From positions 944,946-1,008,945 of the forward strand of contig NZ_LT699745.1 in NCBI RefSeq assembly GCF_900155385.1: a stretch of DNA of 64,000 bases. Direction: 5' to 3'. The notes under the pieces are model-generated. The model did no database searches. It worked only from the letters and a program-made list of their open reading frames with translations, and was not told where the DNA came from. Of this stretch, positions 27,111-38,188 are shown one piece after another (positions within the stretch are counted from its first letter, which is position 1; each line of letters begins with the position of its first letter). The position numbers and the translations under genes are program-made. This stretch comes from Vreelandella massiliensis. GTDB lineage: Bacteria > Pseudomonadota > Gammaproteobacteria > Pseudomonadales > Halomonadaceae.

Positions 27111-28139
27111 ATGACGATTATGACTTCTCAAGCGGAGCTCGATACGCAGCTTCCCAGTGCATACTGCCCCACGCGGATTCCTGCCGAAGATGAGGCGCGC
27201 GTCGAAGAGATCAAGCGCCTGCTGAAAGCGCATAATGCCGTGCTAGTGGCGCACTACTATACCGACGATGCCATTCAGCAGCTGGCCGAAGAGACCGGCG
27301 GTTGCGTGGCGGACTCCCTCGAAATGGCCCGCTTTGGCGCCCGACACGACGCCACCACCCTGGTGGTAGCCGGCGTGCGGTTCATGGGCGAGACGGCCAA
27401 GATTCTCTCGCCTGAAAAGCGTGTGTTGATGCCCACGCTGGAAGCGACCTGCTCGCTGGACATCGGCTGCCCGGCGGATGAGTTCAGCGCGTTTTGCGAT
27501 GCGCACCCTGACCGTACCGTGGTGGTCTACGCCAACACGTCAGCGGCGGTGAAAGCGCGCGCCGACTGGGTGGTAACCTCATCCATCGCGGTGGACGTGA
27601 TTGAGCACCTGCAGGCGAAAGGCGAAAAAATCCTGTGGGCACCGGATAAGCACCTAGGTGGCTATATCCAGAAAAAAACCGGCGCCGATATGCTGATGTG
27701 GGATGGCGCCTGTATCGTTCACGAAGAGTTTAAGGCCAAGGGCGTCGAGGATTTAAAGCGCCTCTACCCGGAGGCGGCGGTGCTCGTTCACCCCGAATCG
27801 CCCGAGCCGGTGGTACAGCTCGCCGACGTCGCGGGCTCGACCTCGCAGCTGATCAAGGCGGCGCAAACGCTGCCCAACGATAAGCTCATCGTGGCCACCG
27901 ATCGCGGTATCTTCTTTAAGATGCAGCAAGCGGTGCCGGAGAAGACGCTGTTTGAAGCCCCCACCGCGGGTAACGGCGCGACCTGCCGTAGCTGCGCGCA
28001 CTGCCCGTGGATGGCAATGAACGCGCTGGATAACCTTGCCGGCTCGCTGCGCGAAGGCACCGGCGAAGTGTTTGTCGATGACGCGCTGCGCCAGCAAGCG
28101 CTGAAGCCGCTGGAGCGGATGCTCAACTTTCAGCGCTGA
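27111..28139 (+). CDS. nadA: quinolinate synthase NadA
   Basis: NadA condenses iminoaspartate and DHAP to quinolinate for NAD synthesis, using a [4Fe-4S] cluster. Conserved stretches are [20 protein letters not shown], the first Cys in [16 protein letters not shown], the second in [10 protein letters not shown] and the third in [13 protein letters not shown] choose ATG 27111 (342 residues), matching family length. An in-frame ATG at 27042 has a slightly better ribosome binding site and remains possible. NadC, the next enzyme, is encoded 9 kb away in this window. Confidence 0.95.
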   Translation: MTIMTSQAELDTQLPSAYCPTRIPAEDEARVEEIKRLLKAHNAVLVAHYYTDDAIQQLAEETGGCVADSLEMARFGARHDATTLVVAGVRFMGETAKILSPEKRVLMPTLEATCSLDIGCPADEFSAFCDAHPDRTVVVYANTSAAVKARADWVVTSSIAVDVIEHLQAKGEKILWAPDKHLGGYIQKKTGADMLMWDGACIVHEEFKAKGVEDLKRLYPEAAVLVHPESPEPVVQLADVAGSTSQLIKAAQTLPNDKLIVATDRGIFFKMQQAVPEKTLFEAPTAGNGATCRSCAHCPWMAMNALDNLAGSLREGTGEVFVDDALRQQALKPLERMLNFQR

Positions 28140-28149
28140 TCGCTCACCT

Positions 28150-29733
28150 CTAGCGAAACTCATCGAGCGCCTCGCGATGGCGTATAAACGCCTCGCGGCG
28201 CTGCTCGATGCGCGCCAATACTCTCGTGTCGTTTTCACGCTCGGCCGCATCGCGGGCGATATCGAGCTGTTGAATGCCCCGATCGACGCGCCCGGTCAAC
28301 TGCAAATACTCCGCGCGGGCTAAATGCCCCCAGCCATTGCGATCGCTGCGCCCGGCGGCTTCGGCCAATAGGTTGAAGGCTTGAGGATTTTCCGGGTGGT
28401 CGGCGGCGACGTCGCGCAGCAAGTCGAAGGCGGCGGCCGGGTCACGCTGTAGTTGCGCTTCGGCAAGCATGAGTTGCGCCGGCAGGTACCCCGGCATCAG
28501 GCGTAAAAGGCGCTGGCTGCGCTCGATGGCGACGTCAAAGCGCCCCTCTTCAAGCGCGACTTGAACCGCGGTGGCGGGCAGCGCGGTGTAATCAGGGTGC
28601 TCGCGCGCCAGGCGGTCAAGGGTGCGCAGGGCTTGGTCCGTCTCGCCGTTACGCGCGGCCATGAGCGCACCTAGGTAGGTGATGGCGGTGTCATCGGCGT
28701 TTTCCTGACGCAGCCGCGTGAGCGCCTGTTGCGGGTCGTTGGCGTGGATGTGTAAAAGCGCCCGGCCGCGCATCATGTCGTAGAGCGTATCGCTTCGCGG
28801 CGAGTTGGTAGCGCCTAGCTGCGCAGCGCGGGCCTGGGTATCGCTTAAACGGTTTTCGCTGATGGGATGGGTGAGCAAAAACTCCGGCGGAGTGCCGCCT
28901 TGAAGCCGCGCCATACGCTGCATTTCACGAAACATCCTGACCATCGCATCGGGGTCGTAGCCGGCGGCGGCGAGCGCCTGTAGCCCCACGTGATCGGCTT
29001 CCTCTTCGTAACGGCGGGAGTAAGCGAGCTGATCTTGCCACAGCGCTGCCTGCGACCCCATCGCCGCGGCAATGCCAGCATCGCCAGCGCCGCTGGCGGC
29101 AATCAGCATGCCAGCGAGCATCGCGGCCATGGCGGGTATCTGGGTTTGCTCCGCGCGCGCGGTGCGGCGAGCGTGATGGCGCTGAGCGATGTGCCCGAGC
29201 TCATGCGCGATCACCGAGGCGAAGGCGCCTTCATCCTCCGCGAAGGCGAATAGCCCCGCATTGACACCGATCACGCCGCCCGGCACGGCAAACGCATTCA
29301 GTGCAGCGCTGTCGACCATGACGGTGATGGTGTCGATGCCACTGATTTGGCTGTGGGGAGCCAAACGCGCGACCATACGGTCAAGATAGTGATGGACGAT
29401 AGGGTCTTGCCACTGCGGCGCCTGGGCGCGGAACTGGCGCAGCCAAGCCCGCCCTAAGCGTCTCTCTTCGCTGCTGGCCGATGACGACGCACTGCTCAAA
29501 GAGGGCAGTTGGTAGTTGCCTGGTGAGTAGTCGCCTAGTGAATAGTTGCTTTGTGAGTAGTTACCTGGTGAATAGTTACCCGGTGAATCATTACCTTGTA
29601 GGGCACTGCCCTGGAGTGGGTTGCCCTGAAGAGAGTTGCCCTGTGCCACGCTGGTCATACTGTATAGCAGCGTGCTGGCGGTTAAGGCGGCGGCACAAAG
29701 CCAGCGGGATCGCGCGAGACCAAGACGTGGCAT
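28150..29733 (-). CDS. M48-family periplasmic metalloprotease with TPR domain, BepA-like
   Basis: BepA-type proteins are periplasmic chaperone-proteases that police outer-membrane protein assembly. The preferred ATG (29733) has an AGAGGA site and opens a signal peptide ending near SVAQG. Residues 31-75 are nine tandem pentapeptides. The peptidase domain follows, with zinc motif HELGH, a second ligand Glu in EEEADHVG and the HP of LLTHPISENRL. The C-terminal half has TPR-like helices. At 527 residues it is longer than E. coli BepA (487), largely because of the repeat block. Convergent with nadA. Confidence 0.9.
   Translation of the reverse strand: MPRLGLARSRWLCAAALTASTLLYSMTSVAQGNSLQGNPLQGSALQGNDSPGNYSPGNYSQSNYSLGDYSPGNYQLPSLSSASSSASSEERRLGRAWLRQFRAQAPQWQDPIVHHYLDRMVARLAPHSQISGIDTITVMVDSAALNAFAVPGGVIGVNAGLFAFAEDEGAFASVIAHELGHIAQRHHARRTARAEQTQIPAMAAMLAGMLIAASGAGDAGIAAAMGSQAALWQDQLAYSRRYEEEADHVGLQALAAAGYDPDAMVRMFREMQRMARLQGGTPPEFLLTHPISENRLSDTQARAAQLGATNSPRSDTLYDMMRGRALLHIHANDPQQALTRLRQENADDTAITYLGALMAARNGETDQALRTLDRLAREHPDYTALPATAVQVALEEGRFDVAIERSQRLLRLMPGYLPAQLMLAEAQLQRDPAAAFDLLRDVAADHPENPQAFNLLAEAAGRSDRNGWGHLARAEYLQLTGRVDRGIQQLDIARDAAERENDTRVLARIEQRREAFIRHREALDEFR
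29509..29643 (-). repeat. nine 15-bp units encoding pentapeptides in the BepA-like protease
   Basis: The units encode, in order, QGNSL, QGNPL, QGSAL, QGNDS, PGNYS, PGNYS, QSNYS, LGDYS and PGNYQ. They fill residues 31-75 exactly and start right after the signal peptide. The DNA units are degenerate, with two sub-families (QGN-L early, PGNYS late). Confidence 0.85.
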
Positions 29734-29906
29734 AGCATCCTCTTGCATGATGGTAAGCAGCAGGGTTACGTCAGCCGTGCTGAAATCAGCCAAGCCAACG
29801 TTGTGACATTGAATCACGGTGAGAAGTGCCGTTAAATCGTAACGTTTCGCCCGGGGCTGATGTCTCGCATCATGCCACATAAACGCCCAACATAGCGGGG
29901 ATGGGA

Positions 29907-30185
29907 ATGTCGAAAGAGACGAACACAGAGTCAAGCCGTATCGGTGAGCCTGATGCGCTATTGGATGCGAGCGGTTTGCACTGTCCGCTGCCGCTACTCA
30001 AAGCCAAGCAGGCGTTGGCCTCGATGGAGGAGGGCAAGCTGCTCGAAGTGCGGGCCACGGATGCCGGGTCATGGCGCGACATGGCGTCTTTTGCCGAACA
30101 GAGCGCGCATACCCTGGAGGCGCGCGAAGCGCGCGAGGGCGTTTACTATTACTGGATTCGTAAAGCCGGAGTGAGTGCGTCATGA
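29907..30185 (+). CDS. TusA-family (SirA-like) sulfur carrier protein
   Basis: A 92-residue protein with the family signature LDASGLHCPLPLLKAKQAL, containing the conserved Cys of the CPxP motif. TusA-like proteins carry persulfide sulfur, either for tRNA thiolation or other transfers; the exact partner is unknown. ATG 29907 has a GGGG site six bases upstream, and an in-frame ATG two codons earlier lacks room for one. The stop overlaps the start of the perM-like gene (ATGA), so the two are coupled. Confidence 0.88.
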   Translation: MSKETNTESSRIGEPDALLDASGLHCPLPLLKAKQALASMEEGKLLEVRATDAGSWRDMASFAEQSAHTLEAREAREGVYYYWIRKAGVSAS

Positions 30186-31309
30186 CCATGCGCGCCATCC
30201 TCAAAAGTTGGGTAGAGCGCTACTTTTCCGATGAGGAAGCGATCATTCTGCTGCTGGTGCTCGTCGCCGGCTTCGCGGCGATTATCTGGTTTGGCCGTAT
30301 GCTGGCGCCGTTTTTTACCGCGCTAGTGATTGCCTTTTTGTTGCAGGGGGCGGTGAGTGCCCTAACCCGGCGGCGGGTGCCGCACCTGCTGGCGGTAATA
30401 GTCGTTTTTCTGGGGTTTATTAGCGTGTTGCTGACCTTGGCGTTGATTCTTATGCCGCTTATCTGGAATCAGTTAGTGGGGCTGGTGCAGGAGACGCCGC
30501 GTATGTTTGCCAGTGGCCAAGACTGGTTGGATGAGCTGCAGTCGCGCTACCCCAACTTAATCACGCCGGATCAAATGCAGAGCTGGATCGGCGTTGCCAG
30601 TCGGGAAATCAGCCAGCTGGGTCAGCGAGCGCTAACCCTCTCGCTGGCGTCGCTGGGCAATATTATGGCGCTGATTATCTATCTGGTCTTAGTGCCCATC
30701 CTGGTCTTTTTTATGCTCAAGGACCGGGAAAAGCTGGTGGGGTTTACCCTTTCGCTGCTGCCACAAAAGCGCGATTTGCTGTCCCGCATCTGGCATGAAA
30801 TGGACGCGCAAATCGCCAACTATATTCGCGGAAAATTTATCGAAATCTGTATCGTGGGCACGGTAGCGTTTTTGACGTTTGCCTATTTTGGCCTGCCCTA
30901 TACGGCGCTGCTGGCGGTGCTTGTCGGCTTTTCCGTGCTGGTCCCCTACATCGGCGCGGCGGTCGCGACGCTCCCGGTGGCGGCGGTGGCGGGCTTTCAC
31001 TTCGGCATTAGCGATGAGTTTGTCTATGTGCTGATCGCCTACGGCGTCATTCAAGCGCTGGATGGCAATGTGTTATCACCCATTTTGTTCTCAGAGACGA
31101 ATAATATTCACCCTGTCTCAATCATTGTTGCGGTGCTGTTTTTTGGGGGTATCTGGGGCTTTTGGGGCGTTTTCTTCGCTATCCCGTTGGCCACCTTGCT
31201 CAAGGCGCTGGTTTACGCATGGCCGCGCGGGCTGCAAGAACGGGGCGGAGAGGCAAGAACCAAGGGCGTCTCGCGTGGCGCAAAAGAGGATGAGCCGGCG
31301 ACACTTTAA
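30182..31309 (+). CDS. AI-2E family transporter, PerM-like
   Basis: A 375-residue polytopic inner-membrane protein of the AI-2 exporter (UPF0118/PerM) family. About eight hydrophobic helices are seen, with a soluble stretch between helices 3 and 4 and the conserved end region ALDGNVLSPILFSETNNIHP followed by GFWGVFFAIPLATLL. Family members are linked to export of AI-2 or other small molecules, or to sodium/proton exchange; substrate cannot be inferred. Translationally coupled to the TusA-like gene. Confidence 0.88.
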   Translation: MTMRAILKSWVERYFSDEEAIILLLVLVAGFAAIIWFGRMLAPFFTALVIAFLLQGAVSALTRRRVPHLLAVIVVFLGFISVLLTLALILMPLIWNQLVGLVQETPRMFASGQDWLDELQSRYPNLITPDQMQSWIGVASREISQLGQRALTLSLASLGNIMALIIYLVLVPILVFFMLKDREKLVGFTLSLLPQKRDLLSRIWHEMDAQIANYIRGKFIEICIVGTVAFLTFAYFGLPYTALLAVLVGFSVLVPYIGAAVATLPVAAVAGFHFGISDEFVYVLIAYGVIQALDGNVLSPILFSETNNIHPVSIIVAVLFFGGIWGFWGVFFAIPLATLLKALVYAWPRGLQERGGEARTKGVSRGAKEDEPATL

Positions 31310-31316
31310 TGTGATG

Positions 31317-31336
31317 CCCCTGCGGCGGCGCAGGGG
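31317..31336. terminator. hairpin between convergent perM-like gene and bcp
   Basis: CCCCTGCG and CGCAGGGG pair around GCGG. Neither side has a clear T tract, so it is a weak or factor-assisted terminator at best. Confidence 0.4.
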
Positions 31337-31369
31337 ACCTTGCGGCTTTGCCGTTATCTAGCCACTTGA

Positions 31370-31840
31370 TTAGCCGTTGAGGGCTTGCGCGGCCTGTAGC
31401 ACGTCATCGGCGTGACCGGGAACCTTGACGCCGCGCCACTCCCGGGCGAGGTTTCCCTCAGCATCGAGCAAAAACGTACTGCGTTCGATGCCGAGATGCT
31501 CTTTACCGTACATCTTTTTGAGTTTGATGACGTCGAACAGCTGGCAAACGGTTTCGTCTTTGTCAGAGAGCAAATCGAAATTAAAGTCCTGCTTGGCTTT
31601 AAAGTTCTCCTGAGCGCGAATGCCGTCGCGTGAAACGCCGAGGATGACCGTGTTAGCCGCGTCAAATTGTGCTTTGCGGTCGCGAAAGTCGCCGCCCTCG
31701 GTGGTGCAGCCAGGGGTGCTGGCCTTGGGATAGAAGTAAATGACCACTTGCTGGCCGCGTAGCTCGGAGAGCGTCACGGTTTTATCGCCGGTGGCCGTGG
31801 CGGAAAAATCGGGTACGGGTTGGCCAATCTCAACGCTCAT
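31370..31840 (-). CDS. bcp: thiol peroxidase Bcp (peroxiredoxin)
   Basis: Bcp reduces peroxides with a Cys nucleophile and thioredoxin-type reductant. The ATG read from 31840 (MSVEIGQPVPDF) has a GAGGAG site and gives 156 residues; the longer frame to 31918 is not needed. The peroxidatic Cys is in YPKASTPGCTTEG. The second Cys found five residues on in E. coli Bcp is a Gly here, so this is the form without that resolving Cys. Divergent from dapA, a common arrangement. Confidence 0.95.
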   Translation of the reverse strand: MSVEIGQPVPDFSATATGDKTVTLSELRGQQVVIYFYPKASTPGCTTEGGDFRDRKAQFDAANTVILGVSRDGIRAQENFKAKQDFNFDLLSDKDETVCQLFDVIKLKKMYGKEHLGIERSTFLLDAEGNLAREWRGVKVPGHADDVLQAAQALNG

Positions 31841-32055
31841 AGCAAACTCCTCATTAAGGTCTAAGAGCGTATGATTACACGTAAGCCGGGCGTCGCTGTC
31901 AAAGATGGGCAACAACAAAATGGGTGGTCGGGCAAAAATGCGCCACCAGCCGAGCTTTGCGCTGTACAGGGTCGAGTCGCCTGAGTACCATTTGCACTTA
32001 TTGCCCGCCGGCTGGCGGCGCTTATCTCCCCTATTTTGAGTTGAGGAACAAACGG

Positions 32056-32940
32056 ATGATCACAGGCAGCATTGTCGCCCTAGCGACGCCGATGAAGGTC
32101 AATGGCGACATCGACTGGGAGGCGCTTCGTCGTCTGGTGAACTTCCACCTGGAGAACGGCACCGACGCCATTGTTGCCGCGGGGACCACCGGCGAACCCA
32201 CCACGATGTCATTCGCCGAGCACTTTGACGTGATTCGAAGCGTCGTGGAAGAAGTCAATGGCCGTATCCCGGTGATTGCCGGTACGGGCGCCAACGCGAC
32301 GTCCGAAGCGGTCGAACTTGCGCGTTACGCCTCAGAGGTGGGCGCGGATTACTGCCTCTCGGTCTGCCCCTACTACAACAAGCCCACCCAAGAGGGCCTG
32401 TATCAGCACTTCAAGGCGGTCGCGGAAGGCAGCAAACTGCCGGTGATTTTGTACAACGTACCGGGCCGTACCTGCTCTGATCTCTATAACGAGACCGTGG
32501 TGCGCTTGGCCGAGGTGCAAAATATTATCGGCCTGAAAGATGCCACCGGTAACCTAGAGCGCGCGGAAGATTTGATCAGCCGCCTGAAGGGCAGCGGTTT
32601 TATGCTGTACTCCGGTGACGATGCCACCGCCTGCGATTTCATGCTGATGGGCGGTCACGGCGATATTTCGGTGACGGCCAATGTCGCCCCTCAAGCGATG
32701 CACGATCTCTGCACTGCCGCGGTGTCCGGGGATGCGGACAAAGCACACCAAATCAACACCCGGTTGATGCCGCTGCATACCAACCTAGGCATCGAGTCCA
32801 ACCCGATCCCGGTAAAATGGGCGCTTAATCGCATGGGTTACGCCGAGGCCGGTATTCGCTTACCTCTCACGTGGTTGTCCGAAAAGTACCACGCCACCGT
32901 CAGCGAGGCGCTTCAGCTTGCCGGTGTGATTGAGGAGTGA
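32056..32940 (+). CDS. dapA: 4-hydroxy-tetrahydrodipicolinate synthase
   Basis: DapA condenses pyruvate and aspartate semialdehyde, the first committed step of lysine and diaminopimelate synthesis. The ATG at 32056 ([14 protein letters not shown]) gives 294 residues. Schiff-base Lys is in [12 protein letters not shown], catalytic Tyr in [12 protein letters not shown], and the [10 protein letters not shown] substrate loop is intact. A GAGG lies nine bases before the start. dapA-bamC-purC is a conserved gammaproteobacterial order. Confidence 0.97.
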   Translation: MITGSIVALATPMKVNGDIDWEALRRLVNFHLENGTDAIVAAGTTGEPTTMSFAEHFDVIRSVVEEVNGRIPVIAGTGANATSEAVELARYASEVGADYCLSVCPYYNKPTQEGLYQHFKAVAEGSKLPVILYNVPGRTCSDLYNETVVRLAEVQNIIGLKDATGNLERAEDLISRLKGSGFMLYSGDDATACDFMLMGGHGDISVTANVAPQAMHDLCTAAVSGDADKAHQINTRLMPLHTNLGIESNPIPVKWALNRMGYAEAGIRLPLTWLSEKYHATVSEALQLAGVIEE

Positions 32941-33017
32941 TCGGGTCGCTAGTTTCATGCTGGCTTGGTGCTAACGCCTGTGCCTAGCCCCCATTTTGTT
33001 AATGTTAAGGTGGCTTG

Positions 33018-34019
33018 ATGAGTTCTGCGCTTAAAAGCTCTGCGTTGCAAACCCCAGCGCTCAAATGGATACCGCTGGCACTGATAACGGCGATGGCGCT
33101 GTCAGGCTGCGCGCGCGAGGGCTTCTATGATGATCGCAATCTCGATTATGTTGATGTCGAGTCGGGCTCCCCGCTGAGCTTGCCAGAGACGCGCAACGAA
33201 GCGCGCTATGGCAACGCGCTGCCGGTGCCCGAGGTGGGTAGCCCGGCGCGCTTGAGCGGGCCCGCCGAGGTGCGCCCGCCGCAGCCGCTCACCCTTGCTG
33301 GCGGCATCGAGTCATCCTTTGTGGAGTCGCGTGAAATTGGCGATCAGCGCTGGCTCGTGGTCGCGGCGGATGCGGGCACGGTTTGGCCGCTGCTTGAGTC
33401 GTTTATCCGCACGCAGCCTGTCGACGTGAACCGTGTCAGTCCCTCTCAAGGGGTGATCGATATGCAGCAGGGGCAAATTCGCCTGCAAAGTGCCCTGCGC
33501 GCCGGTAGCAGCGAAGTGCGCTGCGAGCGGCAAGGGTCACCACTGCCAAGCTGCCTTGACGCGCTTGACGACTTTATCAGTGCTCGCGCCAGTAACCAAA
33601 GCACGGCGTTGTCATCGTCGCTCAACGCCCAGCGCTGGGCCGATCAGCAGGCGCCCATGTTCCGTCAGGAGGGAGAGCAGTGGACGGTGTCCATTCCTCA
33701 CGGCGCCGATCGCGTCTGGGCCGAACTCGACCACTTCCTTGAACTGGATTTCGACGAGGAGGGCCAGCGTGATGTCATCGAAGCGCGGCCTTCTGAGTAC
33801 GCTTTCGTGGTGGAGTACACCCCGCGCGCGCTGCGCAATTTCAGCCTCTGGTCGCGGATGATGAATCCCTTGACCAATACCTCGCCCTACCGCGTGCGCC
33901 TGACACTGGAGCCCGGCGGTGACCAGAGCGTGCTGCGTGCGGAAAGCGCGGGCGAGCGTGAGCTTAGTGCTGAGCACGAGCGCGAGCTACTAGAACGTGT
34001 GGCGGGCTATTTACGCTAA
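33018..34019 (+). CDS. bamC: outer membrane assembly lipoprotein BamC
   Basis: BamC is a lipoprotein of the BAM complex that inserts outer-membrane proteins. The ATG at 33018 has an AAGG site; a TTG lies one codon earlier. The signal peptide ends in lipobox LSGC, giving a mature Cys. An unstructured stretch (YDDRNLDYVD onward) that binds BamD in E. coli follows, then two helix-grip domains (about residues 95-215 and 225-333). Sequence conservation is modest, as usual for BamC; position between dapA and purC supports the call. Confidence 0.9.
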   Translation: MSSALKSSALQTPALKWIPLALITAMALSGCAREGFYDDRNLDYVDVESGSPLSLPETRNEARYGNALPVPEVGSPARLSGPAEVRPPQPLTLAGGIESSFVESREIGDQRWLVVAADAGTVWPLLESFIRTQPVDVNRVSPSQGVIDMQQGQIRLQSALRAGSSEVRCERQGSPLPSCLDALDDFISARASNQSTALSSSLNAQRWADQQAPMFRQEGEQWTVSIPHGADRVWAELDHFLELDFDEEGQRDVIEARPSEYAFVVEYTPRALRNFSLWSRMMNPLTNTSPYRVRLTLEPGGDQSVLRAESAGERELSAEHERELLERVAGYLR

Positions 34020-34052
34020 CTTATTTACCCCTTCGACTCTCTCGGAGCCTCC

Positions 34053-34769
34053 ATGGAAAAGCGCCAAGAACTTTACGCCGGTAAGGCAAAGTCTGTTTAT
34101 ACCACCGACGACCCTGACTTGCTGGTACTCCATTTTCGCGATGATACCAGTGCTTTCGACGGTAAAAAGAAAGAGGCGCTGGCGCGAAAAGGCCTGGTTA
34201 ACAATGTCTTTAACGCCTTTATTATGGAGCGTTTAGAAGACGCCGGCATTCCGACGCACTTTGAAAAGCGCCTCTCCAACACCGAAAGCCTGGTCAAGAA
34301 GATGGAGATGATTCCGGTGGAGTGCGTGGTGCGCAATATTGCCGCCGGTGGCCTGGTCAAGCGCTTGGGCGTGGAGGAGGGCATGACCCTCACGCCGCCC
34401 ACCTTTGAGCTGTTTTTGAAAAACGACGAGAAGGGCGACCCGATGATCAACGAGTCGCTGGCGGAGACGTTTGGTTGGGCCAAACCCGAGCAGCTGGTCA
34501 AAATGAAGGACCTGACGTTTAAGGTCAATCACGTGCTCAAGCAGTTGTTTGCCGAGGGCGGTATGCTCCTGGTGGATTACAAGCTGGAGTTTGGTGTCTT
34601 CAACGGCCAGGTCATCCTGGGCGATGAGTTCTCCCCCGACGGTTGCCGCCTATGGGATGCCGATACGCGGGAGAAAATGGATAAAGACCGCTTCCGTCAG
34701 GGGCTTGGCGGCGTGATCGAGGCTTACGAAGAGGTGGGCCGGCGTATCGGCATTACCTTTCCCAGCTAA
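34053..34769 (+). CDS. purC: phosphoribosylaminoimidazole-succinocarboxamide synthase
   Basis: PurC (SAICAR synthetase) joins CAIR and aspartate in purine synthesis. The 238 residues show [13 protein letters not shown], the catalytic Asp/Glu region with [15 protein letters not shown], and the PURC signatures [19 protein letters not shown] and [20 protein letters not shown] (each in part). Length matches E. coli (237). A GGAG site precedes the ATG. It ends 15 bases before convergent trmO. Confidence 0.98.
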   Translation: MEKRQELYAGKAKSVYTTDDPDLLVLHFRDDTSAFDGKKKEALARKGLVNNVFNAFIMERLEDAGIPTHFEKRLSNTESLVKKMEMIPVECVVRNIAAGGLVKRLGVEEGMTLTPPTFELFLKNDEKGDPMINESLAETFGWAKPEQLVKMKDLTFKVNHVLKQLFAEGGMLLVDYKLEFGVFNGQVILGDEFSPDGCRLWDADTREKMDKDRFRQGLGGVIEAYEEVGRRIGITFPS

Positions 34770-34784
34770 GTGATTCTCTGTCGC

Positions 34785-35504
34785 TCATACCGCTTCGATG
34801 GCCACGACCGCTAAGGTCGTGGTCATTTTGTTATCGGCGGTGGAGGGCTCCAGCGCTTGAAACTTTACGTCCACATCACGCAGCCTAACGCCGTAAATGC
34901 GCTCGTTTGCGGTATCTCGCTGATACGCCGGGCGCGGGTCCTGGCGTAGCACTTGCGTAATCAGCGCCTGTAGCGAGTCGCTGTCGTCGCGCTGGGCAAG
35001 CGCTTGCCGTGCAGCCGGCTGAAAGACGACGTCGATAGGGAGCGGTGGCGCGGGAGCAAATCCGGCGCTGGCGTCGGGTTTCGCCTCGGCCCACGGCAGG
35101 TAAGGCTTGATATCCACCACCGGGGTGCCGCTTACCAAGTCGCAGCCGGCAAGCGTCAAGCGTACGCCGCGCTGGGTATCAATGCGCTCAAGCGCGATCA
35201 GCGAGAGCCCTAGGCGATTGGGGCGGTTGGGGCTTCGGCTGGCAAAGACGCCTACCTTGCGATTGCCTCCCAAACGCGGGGGGCGCACAAGCGGGCGCCA
35301 TGTGGGTGGGTTGTGGTGAAAAATAAAGCTGACCCAGAGGTGGCTGACCGCTTCCAGCCCGCGCACGCAGAGCGGGTCGTCATAGGGCGCCACGAGCGTT
35401 AAACTAGCGCGCGCCGCTGGCGCGAGCCCAGGTTGCCGGGGCACGCCAAATTTATCAGGGTAGTCGCTTTCGATATAGCCAATCGGCGTGAGGGTAAAAT
35501 CCAT
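34785..35504 (-). CDS. trmO: tRNA (adenine(37)-N6)-methyltransferase TrmO
   Basis: TrmO (YaeB, UPF0066) methylates N6 of t6A37 in tRNA-Thr. I use the ATG read from 35504 (MDFTLTPIGYIES), giving 239 residues, close to the E. coli protein; the frame extends to 35585. Family motifs: YPDKFGVPRQPGL, LWVSFIFHHN, RPPRLGGNRKVGVFASRSPNRPN (in part) and SGTPVVDIKPYLPW. The ribosome binding site is poor, so the start is tentative. Confidence 0.93.
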   Translation of the reverse strand: MDFTLTPIGYIESDYPDKFGVPRQPGLAPAARASLTLVAPYDDPLCVRGLEAVSHLWVSFIFHHNPPTWRPLVRPPRLGGNRKVGVFASRSPNRPNRLGLSLIALERIDTQRGVRLTLAGCDLVSGTPVVDIKPYLPWAEAKPDASAGFAPAPPLPIDVVFQPAARQALAQRDDSDSLQALITQVLRQDPRPAYQRDTANERIYGVRLRDVDVKFQALEPSTADNKMTTTLAVVAIEAV

Positions 35505-35636
35505 CGCTGCGTTCAAACCGTGGTTAGGGGTAAAAGGGTCAACGTAAAGGCGTGAAAATAAGCGCAAAGGGGGCGTGAAGCGCACGACAGTATAGGGTAA
35601 GTTGGGCCCATTCTATCGGGCAAGCAGGACTCCATT

Positions 35637-36164
35637 ATGACCGAAGCGTTAGCGCCCCCTCCTTCTGCGGTGGCCCCACGCGTTGTATACCGCCAAGCAC
35701 TAGCACGCGACGGCGCCGATCAGGCCGAAGTGTTTTACCATGCGGTGATGCAGGGGGCCGCCAACCACTACACGCTAGACGAGCGGCGCGCCTGGGCCAA
35801 TGTGCTCCCTCGCGAGGCCTGTGCCTGGACGGCGCGTCACCCGCTTTACACGACACTGGTGGCGACCTGCGACGGGCGCTGCGTGGGGTTCTTGGAGCTT
35901 GATGTCAGCAACGGACGGGTTGAGACCCTTTACGTTTGGCCATCGCTAAACGGCCGGGGGATCGGGACAACCTTGCTGATTCACGCCGAACGCTGGCTAC
36001 TAGAAGCGGGGCGCAGCACCATCGAGATGGAAGCCAGTCGCGTGCTTTACGAGCGTTTAGAGCGGCGCGGCTGGCAAAATCTCGGCGAGCGTTGGGTAGA
36101 GCGCGGCGGCGCACCGTTACAGCGCTACCACTTGCGCAAGCCGCTGCTCGCCGTAGAGACGTGA
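35637..36164 (+). CDS. GNAT-family N-acetyltransferase
   Basis: A 175-residue GNAT protein. The acetyl-CoA-binding motif A is visible as VWPSLNGRGIGTTLLIHAERWL, and motif B follows in EMEASRVLYERLERRGW (each in part). An AGGA site precedes the ATG. Substrate cannot be told from sequence: it could acetylate a small amine or a protein. Neighbours are trmO (divergent) and nadC (convergent), with no evident functional link. Confidence 0.85.
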   Translation: MTEALAPPPSAVAPRVVYRQALARDGADQAEVFYHAVMQGAANHYTLDERRAWANVLPREACAWTARHPLYTTLVATCDGRCVGFLELDVSNGRVETLYVWPSLNGRGIGTTLLIHAERWLLEAGRSTIEMEASRVLYERLERRGWQNLGERWVERGGAPLQRYHLRKPLLAVET

Positions 36165-36238
36165 CCCGTTTAATCAGCCCCTTCCCAAGCCGCCCCACTA
36201 AAAGCCCAGCCCTTAGAGAAGGCGCGCAAAAGGGAGTG

Positions 36239-37817
<1,579 letters not shown>

Positions 37818-37828
37818 ACGATGAAACG

Positions 37829-37844
37829 GTAGTTTAACTACATT
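37829..37844 (+). promoter_or_regulatory. palindromic operator-like site, distal copy (aceE upstream)
   Basis: GTAGTTTAACTACATT: six-base arms GTAGTT and AACTAC around one base. It shares 15 of 16 bases with the second copy at 38006-38021. It lies about 100 bases upstream of the predicted -35 box. Confidence 0.5.
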
Positions 37845-37941
37845 TGCGCTGTCAGCCGCAAGTTAACTCGCTTAGCGTTAAAAAGAGCTCATGTTGCGGT
37901 GCATTATGCTATTTTACGTCAGATTTCGGCGTTTTTTGCAA

Positions 37942-37970
37942 TTGGCAGGACAGCGACTTTGCGGTATCTT
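37942..37970 (+). promoter_or_regulatory. predicted aceEF promoter
   Basis: TTGGCA (37942-37947) and TATCTT (37965-37970) are 17 bases apart. Transcription would begin near 37977, leaving a leader of about 210 bases. The rest of 37818-38188 contains no gene I can support, although a frame opens at 38026 inside the leader. Confidence 0.6.
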
Positions 37971-38003
37971 CAGCTATACAAAAGGCTAATTTTTGCCAAT
38001 ATT

Positions 38004-38021
38004 ATGTAGCTTAACTACATT
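38004..38021 (+). promoter_or_regulatory. palindromic operator-like site, proximal copy (aceE leader)
   Basis: ATGTAG and CTACAT arms (38004-38020) enclose CTTAA, a 17-bp palindrome. The position, about 30 bases after the predicted start point, suits a repressor. The related copy lies 177 bases upstream. The arms do not match the E. coli PdhR site, which is AT-TGGT/ACCA-based. Confidence 0.5.
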
Positions 38022-38188
38022 CTAAGTGTGTCAAGCTTTGCTTAATGTCTTGAATGTAGTGAAGAATCTATCCCACATCGGCCGCTGGGTCGGTGGTGTA
38101 GGGCTTGCGGCAATCGATGAGGCCGCACGCCTTGGCCCCTTAAGGTTGGCGGGGCTACTGTCATTTATCGTCATTCGGAGAGACCTCT

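Noticed and set aside
31370..31840. Bcp lacking the second Cys of E. coli Bcp
   Set aside because: Bcp proteins without this Cys are common; not an anomaly.
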